The translations under genes were made by a program, and so were the position numbers. The notes below the pieces were generated by a model that had not been told where the DNA came from, ran no database searches, and saw only the letters and a list, made by a program, of their open reading frames with translations. Positions 17,298 through 26,900 of a stretch of DNA of 64,000 bases are shown here, in pieces. Every line of letters starts with the position of its first letter. Position 1 is the stretch's first letter. The stretch is from Paenibacillus oleatilyticus (GTDB lineage Bacteria; Bacillota; Bacilli; Paenibacillales; NBRC-103111). Where the stretch lies: NCBI RefSeq assembly GCF_018998565.1, contig NZ_JAHNZO010000010.1, positions 124,001-188,000 of the forward strand, written 5' to 3'.

Positions 17298-17927
17298 ATG
17301 CAAGAGTCAACTGTTCAAAAACGAGGTGCGGCGGAGTATCGTTGGAGCATTAAGGACGTCGTCACCTGCGTGATTTTTAACATCGTCATTATGATCGTCA
17401 TGACGGCTGTGTCCATGAGCGCTTCGATGTTTTTCACACCGGCGTTTGCCCATCTCGCAGGCCCGGGCATCATGGCTCTGCTATGCGGCCCTCTTTATAT
17501 GGTGATGGCAGGGAAAATCTCCAAACGCGGGGTGCTCATAGGGACTTCGGTCATTTCCGTCCTGCTGTTTCTGGCGATGGGGCTTATCAATATGCTTTTT
17601 TTGCTCGGTTTCGGGATCATCGCCGAACTTGTCATGGCCGGCAGGAACAGCTATCGCGATTGGAAGCGCAATGCCGCCGGGTACAGCATCTTTTTTGCAG
17701 GCTTTGCGTTGTGCGCCGTGATTCCCCTGTTCTTGTTCAAGCAGAAAATGATCGAGATTTATTCGGCGAGCTATTCGCAGGAAGCGATGGATACGATGTT
17801 TTATTACTACGAAACTCCCAGCATGATAGCTGTGATGGTCACGCTCGCCATAGCAGGTTCGGTGCTTGGCTGCTATTTCGGGAATAAATTCCTGAACCGG
17901 CATGTCAAGAAAGCGAAGCTGGTCTAG
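17298..17927 (+). CDS. ECF-type S component (MptD / Trep_Strep family membrane protein)
   Basis: About 209 residues with five to six membrane helices (KDVVTCVIFNIVIMIVMTAV; GPGIMALLCGPLYMVMAGK; GVLIGTSVISVLLFLAMG; SIFFAGFALCAVIPLFLF; IAVMVTLAIAGSVLGCYFG). The opening WSIKDVV and the central GPLYMVMAGKISKRG are typical of the MptD-like putative S components found beside EcfT/EcfA and YbtPQ-type genes in Gram-positive metallophore loci. S components bind the substrate in the membrane. ATG at 17298 follows GGAGGAG; the longer in-frame reading runs through the Fur box and is unlikely. The EcfT gene starts 17 bp downstream. Confidence 0.8.
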   Translation: MQESTVQKRGAAEYRWSIKDVVTCVIFNIVIMIVMTAVSMSASMFFTPAFAHLAGPGIMALLCGPLYMVMAGKISKRGVLIGTSVISVLLFLAMGLINMLFLLGFGIIAELVMAGRNSYRDWKRNAAGYSIFFAGFALCAVIPLFLFKQKMIEIYSASYSQEAMDTMFYYYETPSMIAVMVTLAIAGSVLGCYFGNKFLNRHVKKAKLV

Positions 17928-17944
17928 CGGCAGGAGGGTCGAAC

Positions 17945-18628
17945 TTGAGCATCAAGGTAAGGCTGGACCCGCGTACGCATTTGCTTATTTTGCCGTTAAT
18001 GAGCATATTGACCCTGGTTGCGGGCTCTTCCGCTCAAACCATGGCGATCATTGTGCTCGGTATGCTCTATTTGCTGGCTCTCGGGCTGCCGAAAAAGGCT
18101 TTGCAATACGGGCTCCTGTTTGTTTGCTGCAAAGTTGCCATCTTTGCTCTAAGCGGCATCGTGTTCGGAACTTTCGTTATTGTTTTTTATACGTTAAGTC
18201 GGATGATCCCTTTGATGATGATCGCTTCCGCGCTTCTGGCCTCATCGCCAAGCGCTATCATGTGCGCCTTTGAACGGATGCGCATGCCGAAAAACCTGAT
18301 TATTACCATTTGCATTCTCACCCGTTTTTTTCCGGTCATTATGCAGGAGATGGCCGCGATTCGCAGCGGTATGCGCGCCAGGGGCATTTTCAAGCGCTGG
18401 TACAGCGTGCTGCAAAAGCCTGCACTGGCTTACGAATGCTTTTTGATGCCACTGGTTGTGCGCTGCCTGAAGCTGTCCTCCGAGCTGGCCGCGTCGGCCG
18501 TGCTTCGCGGCATCGAGTGTACCGTGGTCCGAAGCAGCGTGCATCCGATAGGACTTCGGGCGGCAGACGGGATCGCGATGCTGTTGTTTGTCGTACTGGC
18601 AACTGGAATCTATGTGATGGTGCAGTAG
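17945..18628 (+). CDS. ECF transporter T component (EcfT/CbiQ-like)
   Basis: A 227-residue membrane protein beginning at TTG behind AGGAGGG. It opens with the EcfT phrase VRLDPRTHLLILPLMSI and carries one coupling motif, IRSGMRARGI (near residue 140), while the second, SELAASAVLRGIECT, is close to the canonical A-R-G pattern. Helices cluster at residues 15-30, 35-55, 60-95 and at the C-terminus. The T component couples ATP hydrolysis by the following EcfA protein to the S component. Spacing to EcfA is 9 bp. Confidence 0.87.
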   Translation: MSIKVRLDPRTHLLILPLMSILTLVAGSSAQTMAIIVLGMLYLLALGLPKKALQYGLLFVCCKVAIFALSGIVFGTFVIVFYTLSRMIPLMMIASALLASSPSAIMCAFERMRMPKNLIITICILTRFFPVIMQEMAAIRSGMRARGIFKRWYSVLQKPALAYECFLMPLVVRCLKLSSELAASAVLRGIECTVVRSSVHPIGLRAADGIAMLLFVVLATGIYVMVQ

Positions 18629-18637
18629 GAGGACAGG

Positions 18638-20089
18638 ATGATTGAGCTGACAGCTGCTGGCTTTACCTATGAAAGCGAGTTTGAGGACCACGATGAGACG
18701 GAGGGCGTATCCGACCTACATCTGTCGGTTGGAGCCGGGGAATGCGTCGTGCTTTGCGGCCGCTCCGGCTGCGGAAAAAGCACCGTTTTGCGCATGATCA
18801 ACGGTCTTGCTCCCCAATTTTATCCGGGGAAGCTGACGGGCACGGTGCAGGTGTCAGGCAAGCCCGTCGCCTCCTTTCTCCCGGAGGAAAAAACAAGGCT
18901 TACCGGCTCGGTATTTCAGGACCCGCGCAGCCAGTTCTTTATGTCGCTTGTGGGCGACGAGCTCGCTTTCTCGGGAGAAAATTTGGGGCTTGCGCCTGCC
19001 GAAATCCGCCATGGCGTCCAAGCTGCAGCGGATCGCATGGGAATAGCGCATTTGCTGGATCGTCCCTTGGATCAGCTCTCAAGCGGGCAAAAGCAGAAGG
19101 TCGCCATTGCCGCGGCTACGATGCTGTCTCCGAATCTGCTGATCCTGGATGAGCCGAGCGCCAATCTGGATGAGAAAGCGACTTCCGAGCTGGTGGAGAC
19201 CCTATTGCAGCTGAAGCGCTCCGGAACGACGCTGATTTTGAGCGAGCATCGGCTGCACGCTTTCTTGGAGGTGGCGGACCGTTACGTGCTGATGGATCAA
19301 GGAACCGTTGCTCGAACGTGGAAGAAGGACGAATTTGCGGCACTTCGTTACGAGGACGTGAAGCCGTACGGGCTGCGCCATCCGGATATGGAGATGGCCG
19401 GGATCAACCTGCCTTCGGACGGGTTACCCGCCGCCGCTTCTACACAGGGCTGGGAGGGACGGTCGTTGACTTATGTTCATCGTTCGTCGTCACATGGCCT
19501 TAAAGGGATCGATATTGATCTGAAGCCGGGCAGCGTGACCGCGCTGACGGGGGAGAACGGCGTTGGAAAGACGACGCTGTGTAAAGTGCTCTGCGGCCTC
19601 CTGCGGCAGCAGGGCGGAGAGGTGTATTACGCCGGGAAAAAACGTTCGGCAGCCGGGAGACGCAGCTTGAGCTACTTAGTGATGCAGGATGCGGACTACC
19701 AGCTCTATGCGGACAGCGTGGGCAATGAACTGGTGTTGGGCAGGCGTCTGGACGATGCGCTCCGCTTAAGGGCTTATGAAGCGATGGACGCATTCGGCCT
19801 GAGGGCGCTTCGGGACCGGCATCCCGCGTCCCTGTCCGGCGGAGAGAAGCAGCGGGTCACCATCGCCGCGGCTTACTGCTCGGACACGGAGCTGATCGTG
19901 CTGGATGAGCCGACCAGCGGGCTCGACGGCGACGGTGTCCTGAATGTGGCCGCATGGTCCAGGAAGCTTGCGCAGGCAGGCAAAACCGTTGTCATCATCA
20001 CGCATGATCGCATTCTGACGAAGCTGGCCTGCGATCATGTGCTGGAATTGAAAAACGAACCCGAAGGAATGAGAAGGATTGAACCGTAA
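18638..20089 (+). CDS. ECF transporter ATPase, fused double NBD (EcfA-A')
   Basis: One 483-residue chain with two ABC domains. Domain 1 has Walker A GRSGCGKST, signature LSSGQKQKVAIAAATM and Walker B LLILDEPSANLD. Domain 2 has GENGVGKTT, LSGGEKQRVTIAAAY and LIVLDEPTSGLD. The switch His is SEHR in the first and THDR in the second. The fused form replaces the two separate EcfA subunits. It lies between the T component and the YbtP/Q-like genes and overlaps the next gene by 11 bp, so all five genes are one transcript. First-half signature SSGQKQ departs mildly from SGGQ. Confidence 0.9.
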   Translation: MIELTAAGFTYESEFEDHDETEGVSDLHLSVGAGECVVLCGRSGCGKSTVLRMINGLAPQFYPGKLTGTVQVSGKPVASFLPEEKTRLTGSVFQDPRSQFFMSLVGDELAFSGENLGLAPAEIRHGVQAAADRMGIAHLLDRPLDQLSSGQKQKVAIAAATMLSPNLLILDEPSANLDEKATSELVETLLQLKRSGTTLILSEHRLHAFLEVADRYVLMDQGTVARTWKKDEFAALRYEDVKPYGLRHPDMEMAGINLPSDGLPAAASTQGWEGRSLTYVHRSSSHGLKGIDIDLKPGSVTALTGENGVGKTTLCKVLCGLLRQQGGEVYYAGKKRSAAGRRSLSYLVMQDADYQLYADSVGNELVLGRRLDDALRLRAYEAMDAFGLRALRDRHPASLSGGEKQRVTIAAAYCSDTELIVLDEPTSGLDGDGVLNVAAWSRKLAQAGKTVVIITHDRILTKLACDHVLELKNEPEGMRRIEP

Positions 20090-21893
20090 ACCGAAAAAAG
20101 GCATTCCAAGGCTGTTGGAGCTTGCGGGCGAGAAAAAGTCGCTGCTCCTATGGTCGGGGATCATGTCTACCGCAAGCGTATTTTTCATGCTGGTTCCGTA
20201 CGTCTCGGTCTATTTCGTGACGGCCGAGCTTCTAAGACATGCTTCGGACTTATCGTCTGTAGATGCCGCCTATCTCACACGATGGGCCGTCTGGGGCGCA
20301 GCGGGGATGGCGCTCGGTTATGTCTTTATGTATATCGGCGGGATGTGCTCGCACGTTGCCGCATTCCGCATCCTGTACGGCATCCGGGTCAAGCTGTCGG
20401 ATCATATCGGGGCGCTGCCTCTCGGCTACTTTAATAAACACGCAACGGGGAAAATCAAGAAAGTGGTCGAGCACGATGTGGAAAAAATCGAGCGTTTTAT
20501 CGCGCATCAATTGCCCGATCTCATTAATACCGCCGTCATGATCGCGGCCATCATGGTCACGATGTTTTCGCTCAATGTCTGGTATGCCTTGGCTTGCGTC
20601 ATTCCGATCCTGATCGGCTTTGCCTGCCAATACTCCATGATGGCGGGCCAAAAAGCGCAAGCGGGGCTGAAGGAATATTTCGACGCGCTGGAAAATATTA
20701 ATGCTTCCTCCATCCAGTATGTGCGGGGCATGCCTTCCATCAAAATTTTCGGACAGACGGTCCGCTCGTTCCGGAAGTTTTATGACGACATGCTCCGTTA
20801 CCGCGATTTCAGCGTCAAATATACCGACAGCTTTCAAAATGGCTATGTCTCCTTTAAAGTCATGATGTTATCGCTGGCCACGTTTGTCCTGCCTGTCGGA
20901 CTGTTCTTCATTGGCGGAGATCCCGATCATATGGCCTTTGCCGTCACGCTAATGTTTTTTCTCGTGCTCGCGCCGGGCATTTCTACGCCGATGTTCAAGC
21001 TCGGCAGCTTTGCGTCGACTTTGACCGTCATCGTCGAAGGGGTCAGCCGCATCGACCAAATCTTCCAGGAAAAGGCCGTCGAGGACCCGGAATCCGGGCA
21101 AAAGCCTTCCTCGTATGACATCGGGTTCCGCGAGGTGTCTTTTTCTTACGGCGTCGAGGGCGGCACAGAGGTGCTGAAAAGCATTTCGTTTACCGCACCG
21201 CAAGGAAAAATCACGGCGCTGGTCGGTCCCTCCGGCTCCGGCAAATCGACCATTGCCCAATTAATCCCCCGGTTTTGGGATGTGCAGAAGGGCCGCGTTA
21301 CCATCGGCGGTATGGATATTCGGGATATGAGATCGACCGAGCTGATGGAGTGCCTGTCCTTTGTGTTCCAGGATACGTTCCTGTTTTCGGACACCCTTTA
21401 CAATAATATTTTGGCGGGCAGACCGACGGCGACCAAAGAGGAAGTGTACGCAGCGGCAAGAGCTGCCCAGTGTCACGAGTTTATCGAACGGTTGCCCAAG
21501 GGCTACGACACGCTGATCGGTGAGGGCGGGGTATACCTTTCGGGCGGCGAAGAACAGCGGGTATCCGTCGCAAGAGCGATATTGAAAAATTCGCCTATCC
21601 TGATACTGGATGAGGCTACGGCTTACGCCGATCCGGAAAACGAATATCACATGCAGCTGGCGCTGCGCGAGCTCGTCAAGGGCAAAACGGTGCTGATCAT
21701 TGCCCATCGTCTGACAACGATCTGCGAGGCGGACCAGATCATTGTGCTGAAGGAAGGACAAATCGACGATACGGGCACCCATGACGAGCTTCTTGCCCGC
21801 GGCGGCTTATACAAAAGAATGTGGGACGCCCATACCGCTTCCGCCTATTGGGAAATGGATCTTCGACAGGAAGAGGAGGTGCTGGAGCGATGA
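20079..21893 (+). CDS. YbtP/IrtA-like ABC half-transporter
   Basis: A 604-residue ABC protein with an exporter-type six-helix membrane domain (residues about 20-310) and an ATPase domain: Walker A GPSGSGKST, signature LSGGEEQRVSVARAI, Walker B LILDEATAYADPENE, switch IIAHRLTTI. Although built like an exporter, the YbtP/YbtQ and IrtA/IrtB group imports ferric siderophores. The DEATAYADPENE stretch, with AYAD instead of the usual SALD D-loop, is typical of that group. It starts with TTG inside the end of the ECF ATPase gene and overlaps the next half-transporter by 4 bp, its probable heterodimer partner. Confidence 0.87.
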   Translation: MNRKPKKGIPRLLELAGEKKSLLLWSGIMSTASVFFMLVPYVSVYFVTAELLRHASDLSSVDAAYLTRWAVWGAAGMALGYVFMYIGGMCSHVAAFRILYGIRVKLSDHIGALPLGYFNKHATGKIKKVVEHDVEKIERFIAHQLPDLINTAVMIAAIMVTMFSLNVWYALACVIPILIGFACQYSMMAGQKAQAGLKEYFDALENINASSIQYVRGMPSIKIFGQTVRSFRKFYDDMLRYRDFSVKYTDSFQNGYVSFKVMMLSLATFVLPVGLFFIGGDPDHMAFAVTLMFFLVLAPGISTPMFKLGSFASTLTVIVEGVSRIDQIFQEKAVEDPESGQKPSSYDIGFREVSFSYGVEGGTEVLKSISFTAPQGKITALVGPSGSGKSTIAQLIPRFWDVQKGRVTIGGMDIRDMRSTELMECLSFVFQDTFLFSDTLYNNILAGRPTATKEEVYAAARAAQCHEFIERLPKGYDTLIGEGGVYLSGGEEQRVSVARAILKNSPILILDEATAYADPENEYHMQLALRELVKGKTVLIIAHRLTTICEADQIIVLKEGQIDDTGTHDELLARGGLYKRMWDAHTASAYWEMDLRQEEEVLER

Positions 21894-23626
21894 TGAACGA
21901 CCTTCGCCATATTACGGCAGGCCACCCCGGGAAAATGCTGAAGCCGATCCTTTGGACGGTGTTCGCCAATCTGGTCAATCTGTTTCCGTTCGGGTGCGTG
22001 GCCGCGGCGGTGAGCATGATTTACGCCTATTATTCCAAGGAGCAGCCTGCTTTGGATGTCCAGAGCTTGTGGTTTGCCTGGGGAGGTATGGTTCTGTTCC
22101 TTGTCGTGTTGTTTGTCGGCGAGCTGATGGCATACCGGTCCACTTACCGCGGGGCGTACGAGTCGTCTGCCGAAGGCAGGGCCCAGGTGGCCGAGCATTT
22201 GCGCAAGCTCCCGCTCGGTTTCCTCTTAAGCAAAGATTCCGGCGAGCTGGGGCATACGATAATGAACGATTTTGCCCAGACGGAAAATGCCGCGACGCAC
22301 AGCTTGCCCCAAGTTGTCAGCGGCGCCATAATTCCCGTTCTGGCGTTTGCGGGGCTGCTCTTTGTGGACTGGCGGCTGGCTGCGGCCATGCTTGCGGGAT
22401 TTCCGGTATCGATGTTGATTCTGTGGGGAGTTTCCCGTCTGGAACGCAAGCTCGGCAAGAGCCATTCGCAAGCGAGAATCGATCAGGCCAATCGTTTGCA
22501 GGAATACCTGCTCGGCATGAAAATCATCAAGGCCTACAACCTGCGCGGCAAAAACTTCCAAAGACTGGAGCAGGCTTTTTCCCGGTATCGGAAAGAAAGC
22601 ATCAAGCTGGAAGGGGGGCTCGGTCCCTTTTTCCTGGTCGCGATTGCGTTTATGGAAGCAGGCTTGTCCTTGATGACGATGGCAGGCGTTTATCTTATCT
22701 TGGGCGGCGCAATCACGGTGCCTTTGTTCGCGACGTTTTTGCTGGTGGGCACCCGCGTGTTCGATCCGTTGTCGGCTGCGATTATGCGCCTGCCTGCATT
22801 TAAATACGATGTCATGGCAGGGGAGCGTATCGTGAATTTGCTGGAGCAGCCTGTTATGTCGGGGGAGAAGGAGCCGCCGGAGGATCATGATATCCGGTTG
22901 GAGAACGTATCCTTCGGTTATGGCGAAAGGTTGGTTCTGGATAACGTTTCCATGGAAATGAGGAAAGGGACGCTTACGGCCATCGTCGGCCCTTCGGGAA
23001 GCGGGAAGAGCACGCTGCTGCGCCTTATTGCACGGTTTTACGACCCGCAGCAAGGGAAAGTACTGTTCGGCGGCAGCGACGAACGCGAGATGGACCCGGA
23101 AAAGCTCATGAAAAAAATGTCCATGGTGTTTCAGGACGTGTACTTGTTCCAGGACACGATCCGCAACAATATCCGCTACGGACGGGAGGCCGCCACCCAG
23201 GAGGAGATTGAGGTGGCGGCCAAGGAGGCCTGTTGCGAGTTCATCATGAAGCTGCCGCTCGGGTATGACACGATGGTCGGCGAGGGCGGATCCACCTTGT
23301 CGGGAGGCGAGAAGCAGCGCATTTCCATTGCGCGCGCAATGCTCAAGAATGCCCCGGTTATTTTGCTGGACGAGGCCACTTCCTCGCTCGACCCGGAAAA
23401 TGAGCTGGACATGCAGAAGGCGATCGGCCGCCTGATTAAGGGGCGTACGGTCATCCTCATCGCCCACCGGCTGAAAACTGTTGTTAAAGCAGACCGCATC
23501 ATTGTGCTGGACAAAGGCAGAGTCGTGGAACAGGGGCGACATGAGGAACTGCTGGAAAACGGCGGTCTATACGCCAAGCTGTGGGAGTTGCAGAACAAAA
23601 CAAGCGGCTGGAGGATTACAGCATAA
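21890..23626 (+). CDS. YbtQ/IrtB-like ABC half-transporter
   Basis: About 578 residues: six-helix exporter-type membrane domain (LFPFGCVAAAVSMIYAYY; LFLVVLFVGELMAYRSTYRG; IIPVLAFAGLLFVDWRLAAAML) and an ATPase with Walker A GPSGSGKST, signature LSGGEKQRISIARAM, Walker B VILLDEATSSLDPENE and switch IAHRLKTV. Its D-loop is canonical, unlike its partner's. The ATG at 21890 overlaps the previous stop (ATGA) and has AGAGGAGG upstream; the 23 codons before it overlap the partner gene. It is the last gene of the Fur-controlled operon and is followed by a terminator. The cargo is inferred to be a ferric metallophore made elsewhere or scavenged. Confidence 0.87.
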   Translation: MMNDLRHITAGHPGKMLKPILWTVFANLVNLFPFGCVAAAVSMIYAYYSKEQPALDVQSLWFAWGGMVLFLVVLFVGELMAYRSTYRGAYESSAEGRAQVAEHLRKLPLGFLLSKDSGELGHTIMNDFAQTENAATHSLPQVVSGAIIPVLAFAGLLFVDWRLAAAMLAGFPVSMLILWGVSRLERKLGKSHSQARIDQANRLQEYLLGMKIIKAYNLRGKNFQRLEQAFSRYRKESIKLEGGLGPFFLVAIAFMEAGLSLMTMAGVYLILGGAITVPLFATFLLVGTRVFDPLSAAIMRLPAFKYDVMAGERIVNLLEQPVMSGEKEPPEDHDIRLENVSFGYGERLVLDNVSMEMRKGTLTAIVGPSGSGKSTLLRLIARFYDPQQGKVLFGGSDEREMDPEKLMKKMSMVFQDVYLFQDTIRNNIRYGREAATQEEIEVAAKEACCEFIMKLPLGYDTMVGEGGSTLSGGEKQRISIARAMLKNAPVILLDEATSSLDPENELDMQKAIGRLIKGRTVILIAHRLKTVVKADRIIVLDKGRVVEQGRHEELLENGGLYAKLWELQNKTSGWRITA

Positions 23627-23642
23627 GCATTGCGATATCTAA

Positions 23643-23674
23643 AGTCTGTCCCAAGATAGGGGCAGGCTTCTTTT
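23643..23674 (+). terminator. Probable terminator of the importer operon
   Basis: AGTCTGTCCC pairs, with two G-T pairs, with GGGGCAGGCT, followed by TCTTTT. It lies 17 bp after the last stop. Confidence 0.65.
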
Positions 23675-23727
23675 GTATGCAGCGGGTTGCCTTTACAAAT
23701 TCCTTAGAAATATTTAGGCGAAAATGG

Positions 23728-23756
23728 TTGACATCGATTGGGAAATCAAATATATT
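23728..23756 (+). promoter_or_regulatory. SigA promoter for the SLH giant-enzyme gene
   Basis: TTGACA (23728-23733), a 17-bp spacer and TATATT (23751-23756) form a near-consensus vegetative promoter. Transcription would begin near 23763 and leave a 5' leader of about 215 nt before the start at 23981. Confidence 0.75.
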
Positions 23757-23776
23757 CTGGGGGCTAGGATCTTCGG

Positions 23777-23835
23777 CTTTGAAGTTTATAGCGTTTTTAT
23801 TTTGGATGAAAATATAAACGCTTTAATTTTCAAAG
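23777..23835 (+). repeat. 59-bp imperfect palindrome in the leader of the SLH enzyme
   Basis: Outer arms CTTTGAA / TTCAAAG enclose a 14-bp inner arm, AGCGTTTTTATTTT, that pairs with AAAATATAAACGCT (one mismatch) around GGATG. It lies just downstream of the predicted transcription start. It could be an RNA stem, an attenuator or a double operator. The remaining 145 bp up to the gene at 23981 hold only short open frames without family features. Confidence 0.6.
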
Positions 23836-23980
23836 AGGGGATGACTTCGAATGAAAGCGCATAATATCGAGGGAGGAGGACAGAGAACGGCAGTCCATAG
23901 CCGGATGAAGACCGAAGAGGACATGCAAGGCCATGCAGTAAGCTGTATTCCAACTTCATGTAAGAAAGGATGCCTTCACA

Positions 23981-26900
23981 ATGAACAACCATGCAAGAAG
24001 AATCGGAAACCGCATGCTTTCGCTCTTATTGACTCTTGTCCTGTTAACGCTCCAATTTGCGGGTGCTGTATCCGCTGACGATTCGCCGGTTTCAACTACC
24101 TTGGCGGAATGGAAATATAGCGCGAATCCTGCCGATCAGAGCGTGTTCGCTGCAACTTACGGCGTCTACAAGGGCAGCTCCGCCCTTCAGGCCGTTCCTG
24201 CCAGGGCAACGGACACCTTCGGTTGGGACGATAGCCTCCGAGCGATCCGCTATCAAGGCTGGCACGAAGAGACGGGGAAGGAAAAATATTGGCTCGCAAC
24301 CGTCTCGACGAAGGACTTCCAGCAGATCACGCTATCTTCCGAGCAGCAAGGCAGGGGCTCGACCGGCCCGCGCGATTTTCGGGTGCAATTCAGCACGGAC
24401 GGGCAGCAGTGGACCAATCTGACGGGTGACGGCACAGGCTTGCCCGATCTCGTCATGAATAAGGACACGGCCACGCGGTTAACCGATGTGCCTCTGCCGG
24501 GTGTCGCGAACGATCGGGAGCGCCTGTACATACGCTGGCTTGTCGTTTCGAATGTGAGCACAAGCGGGACGGCCATCGGGGAATCCGGCTCCAGCCAGCT
24601 CATCAGCGTCGCGGTCAAAGGGGTTCGCAAGGGCTCGACCTCCGACGTGACGGCACCGACTGTGCCGGCAGGACTTAACGGGCAAGCGATCTCCGATACG
24701 TCGATCCGGCTGACATGGACGGCCTCTACAGACAATGTCGGAGTCGCAGGCTACAACATTTACCGCGAAGGCGTAAAAGTCGGCACGGCGGTAGCCGCAT
24801 CCTACGAAGACACCGGTCTTGCGGCGGCGAAGACGTATACGTACCATGTGACGGCTTACGATTGGGCAGGCAATGAATCGGGCATGAGCAACCAGATCGC
24901 AGCAGCGACTCTTCCGGTGGCTTCCCGTCAAAAGGTCGCGGAATGGACCTTCGCGGGCGCCGGATCCGACGGCGTGTGGCCGGCCACGGACGGCGCCTAC
25001 AAGTCGGCGTCGACGTTTCGCAATATCGGCGGCGTATTCGAGGCCTACGACAGCGACAAACAAGCGATCAGCTATCAAGGCTGGGACAACGGCAGCGGCA
25101 GCAAATATTGGCTGGCGACCGTCTCGACAAAAGGATTCGAGCAGATTACGCTGTCCTCGCAGCAAAACTCCTCGGGCTCGGGACCGCGCGATTTCAAGGT
25201 GCAGATCAGCACGGATAAGCGAAACTGGACGGACGTGCCGAATACGGACCTGACGATGGTCACCTCCAGCTTCAATTGCGCGAACCAGTCGTGCAAGCTG
25301 ATCGATACGCCTCTTTCGGCGGAAGCGGACAATCGGGATATTCTGTATATCCGCTGGATTGTCCGTTCGGATACGAATACGAAAGGCTCCTCGGGCATCG
25401 GCGGCTCCGGCTCCAGCCGGATCAAGGATATCCGGGTATCGGGCAAACGGATCGACGGCGCGCCGATTGTCATCCCGACGATCGATACGGCGGAGCTGCC
25501 CAAGGATGGCGTCGTTCAAGTGGCAGCGGCTGCCCCGGTGTCGGTGACCTTCAATAAGCCGATCGCGCTGAATCCCGGATATGAAGCGGCGATTGTCGAC
25601 AATCACAACCGGACGCTTGCTCCGGTAACGCTTGAGATTGTGAATCAAGCCACGCTGAACATTCAGCATCCGAGTTTTGCTTACGGCAAGACGTACACGG
25701 TGAAGCTTCCGAAGGAGCTCATTCGTGGCAAGGACGACCAAGTCCCGCTCGCCCGGGATATCGTCTGGAGCTTTACGGTGCAGGATTCGCCTTACATGCC
25801 GAAGCTGATCAATATGACGTTTAACGGCGACCCCGGAACAAGTCAAGCGTTTGCCTGGTACACCGATGTGAAGACGGGAACGGTCATTCAGGTGGCCGAG
25901 GCCGACAAAGTGAAGGACGGCGTATTTCCGGAAGCCGTAGCCGTTGCTTATACAGGCAGCGCGGAGGAAATCGAGACTTTCATGAAGAAAAGCGACCGGG
26001 AAACCGGCCGGAAGACGAAATTTACGAGCCATAAAGCGGTCGCAGACGGGTTGAAGCCGGGAACCGCCTACAAGTTCCGCGTAGGCAACGGCGAGCCGGA
26101 CGGCTGGAGCGCCGTCGGGTCGTTCAAGACGGATGCGGGCAAACAGGCGGGCTACCGTTTTATTGCCGGATCGGACTCGCAATCGTCCAGCAAATCGGGG
26201 TTCGAACCGTGGGGCGATACGTTCAGAAAAGCGATCGATCATATCGGCGATCCCAAATTTCTGATTAACGCCGGGGACCTGGTGGATAACGGAGATTTGG
26301 AGGAGCAATGGCAGTGGATGCTGGGAGCGGCGCAGAACGAGCTGCTGAATGTGCCTTTCGTCCCCGTGCTTGGCGGGCACGAGGTTCAGGACTGGGACGG
26401 AGACGAGACGACGCCGAACAACAACTTCTACAATCACTTCAACCTGCCGAAGCAGGAGGTGGAAGGTACTCACGAAGGGTCGGTCTACTCGTTCGAATAC
26501 GGCGATGCGCTGTATCTGGTATTCAACTCCCAGTTTGTCGGCGGACTGGCGGAGAACGGAGTCGACGTGGAATGGGCCGATAAACAGTTTTGGGATCAAG
26601 TCGCGTGGATGAAGAACACGGTGGCGAAGAGCGACAAGAAATGGAAATTCGTCGCCTTCCACAAAGGCCCTTATTCGGCGGGTGACAACGCGGGCGAGTG
26701 GGAGGACGAACGGGTTCAATTTTACCGAAAGTATCTGATTCCCGCCTTCGACGAGATGGGCATCGACATGGTGTTCGAAGCGCACGATCACATGTATATG
26801 AGATCGTTCCAGATGTACAACGATAAAATCATTCCCGCAAACGAGCTGACGTTTGACCAGGAAGGCAATGCCGTGAATCCGAAAGGCACGGTTTACCTGA

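Noticed and set aside
23851-24078. Short open frame before the SLH enzyme
   Set aside because: It overlaps the signal-peptide region of the real gene and has no family features.
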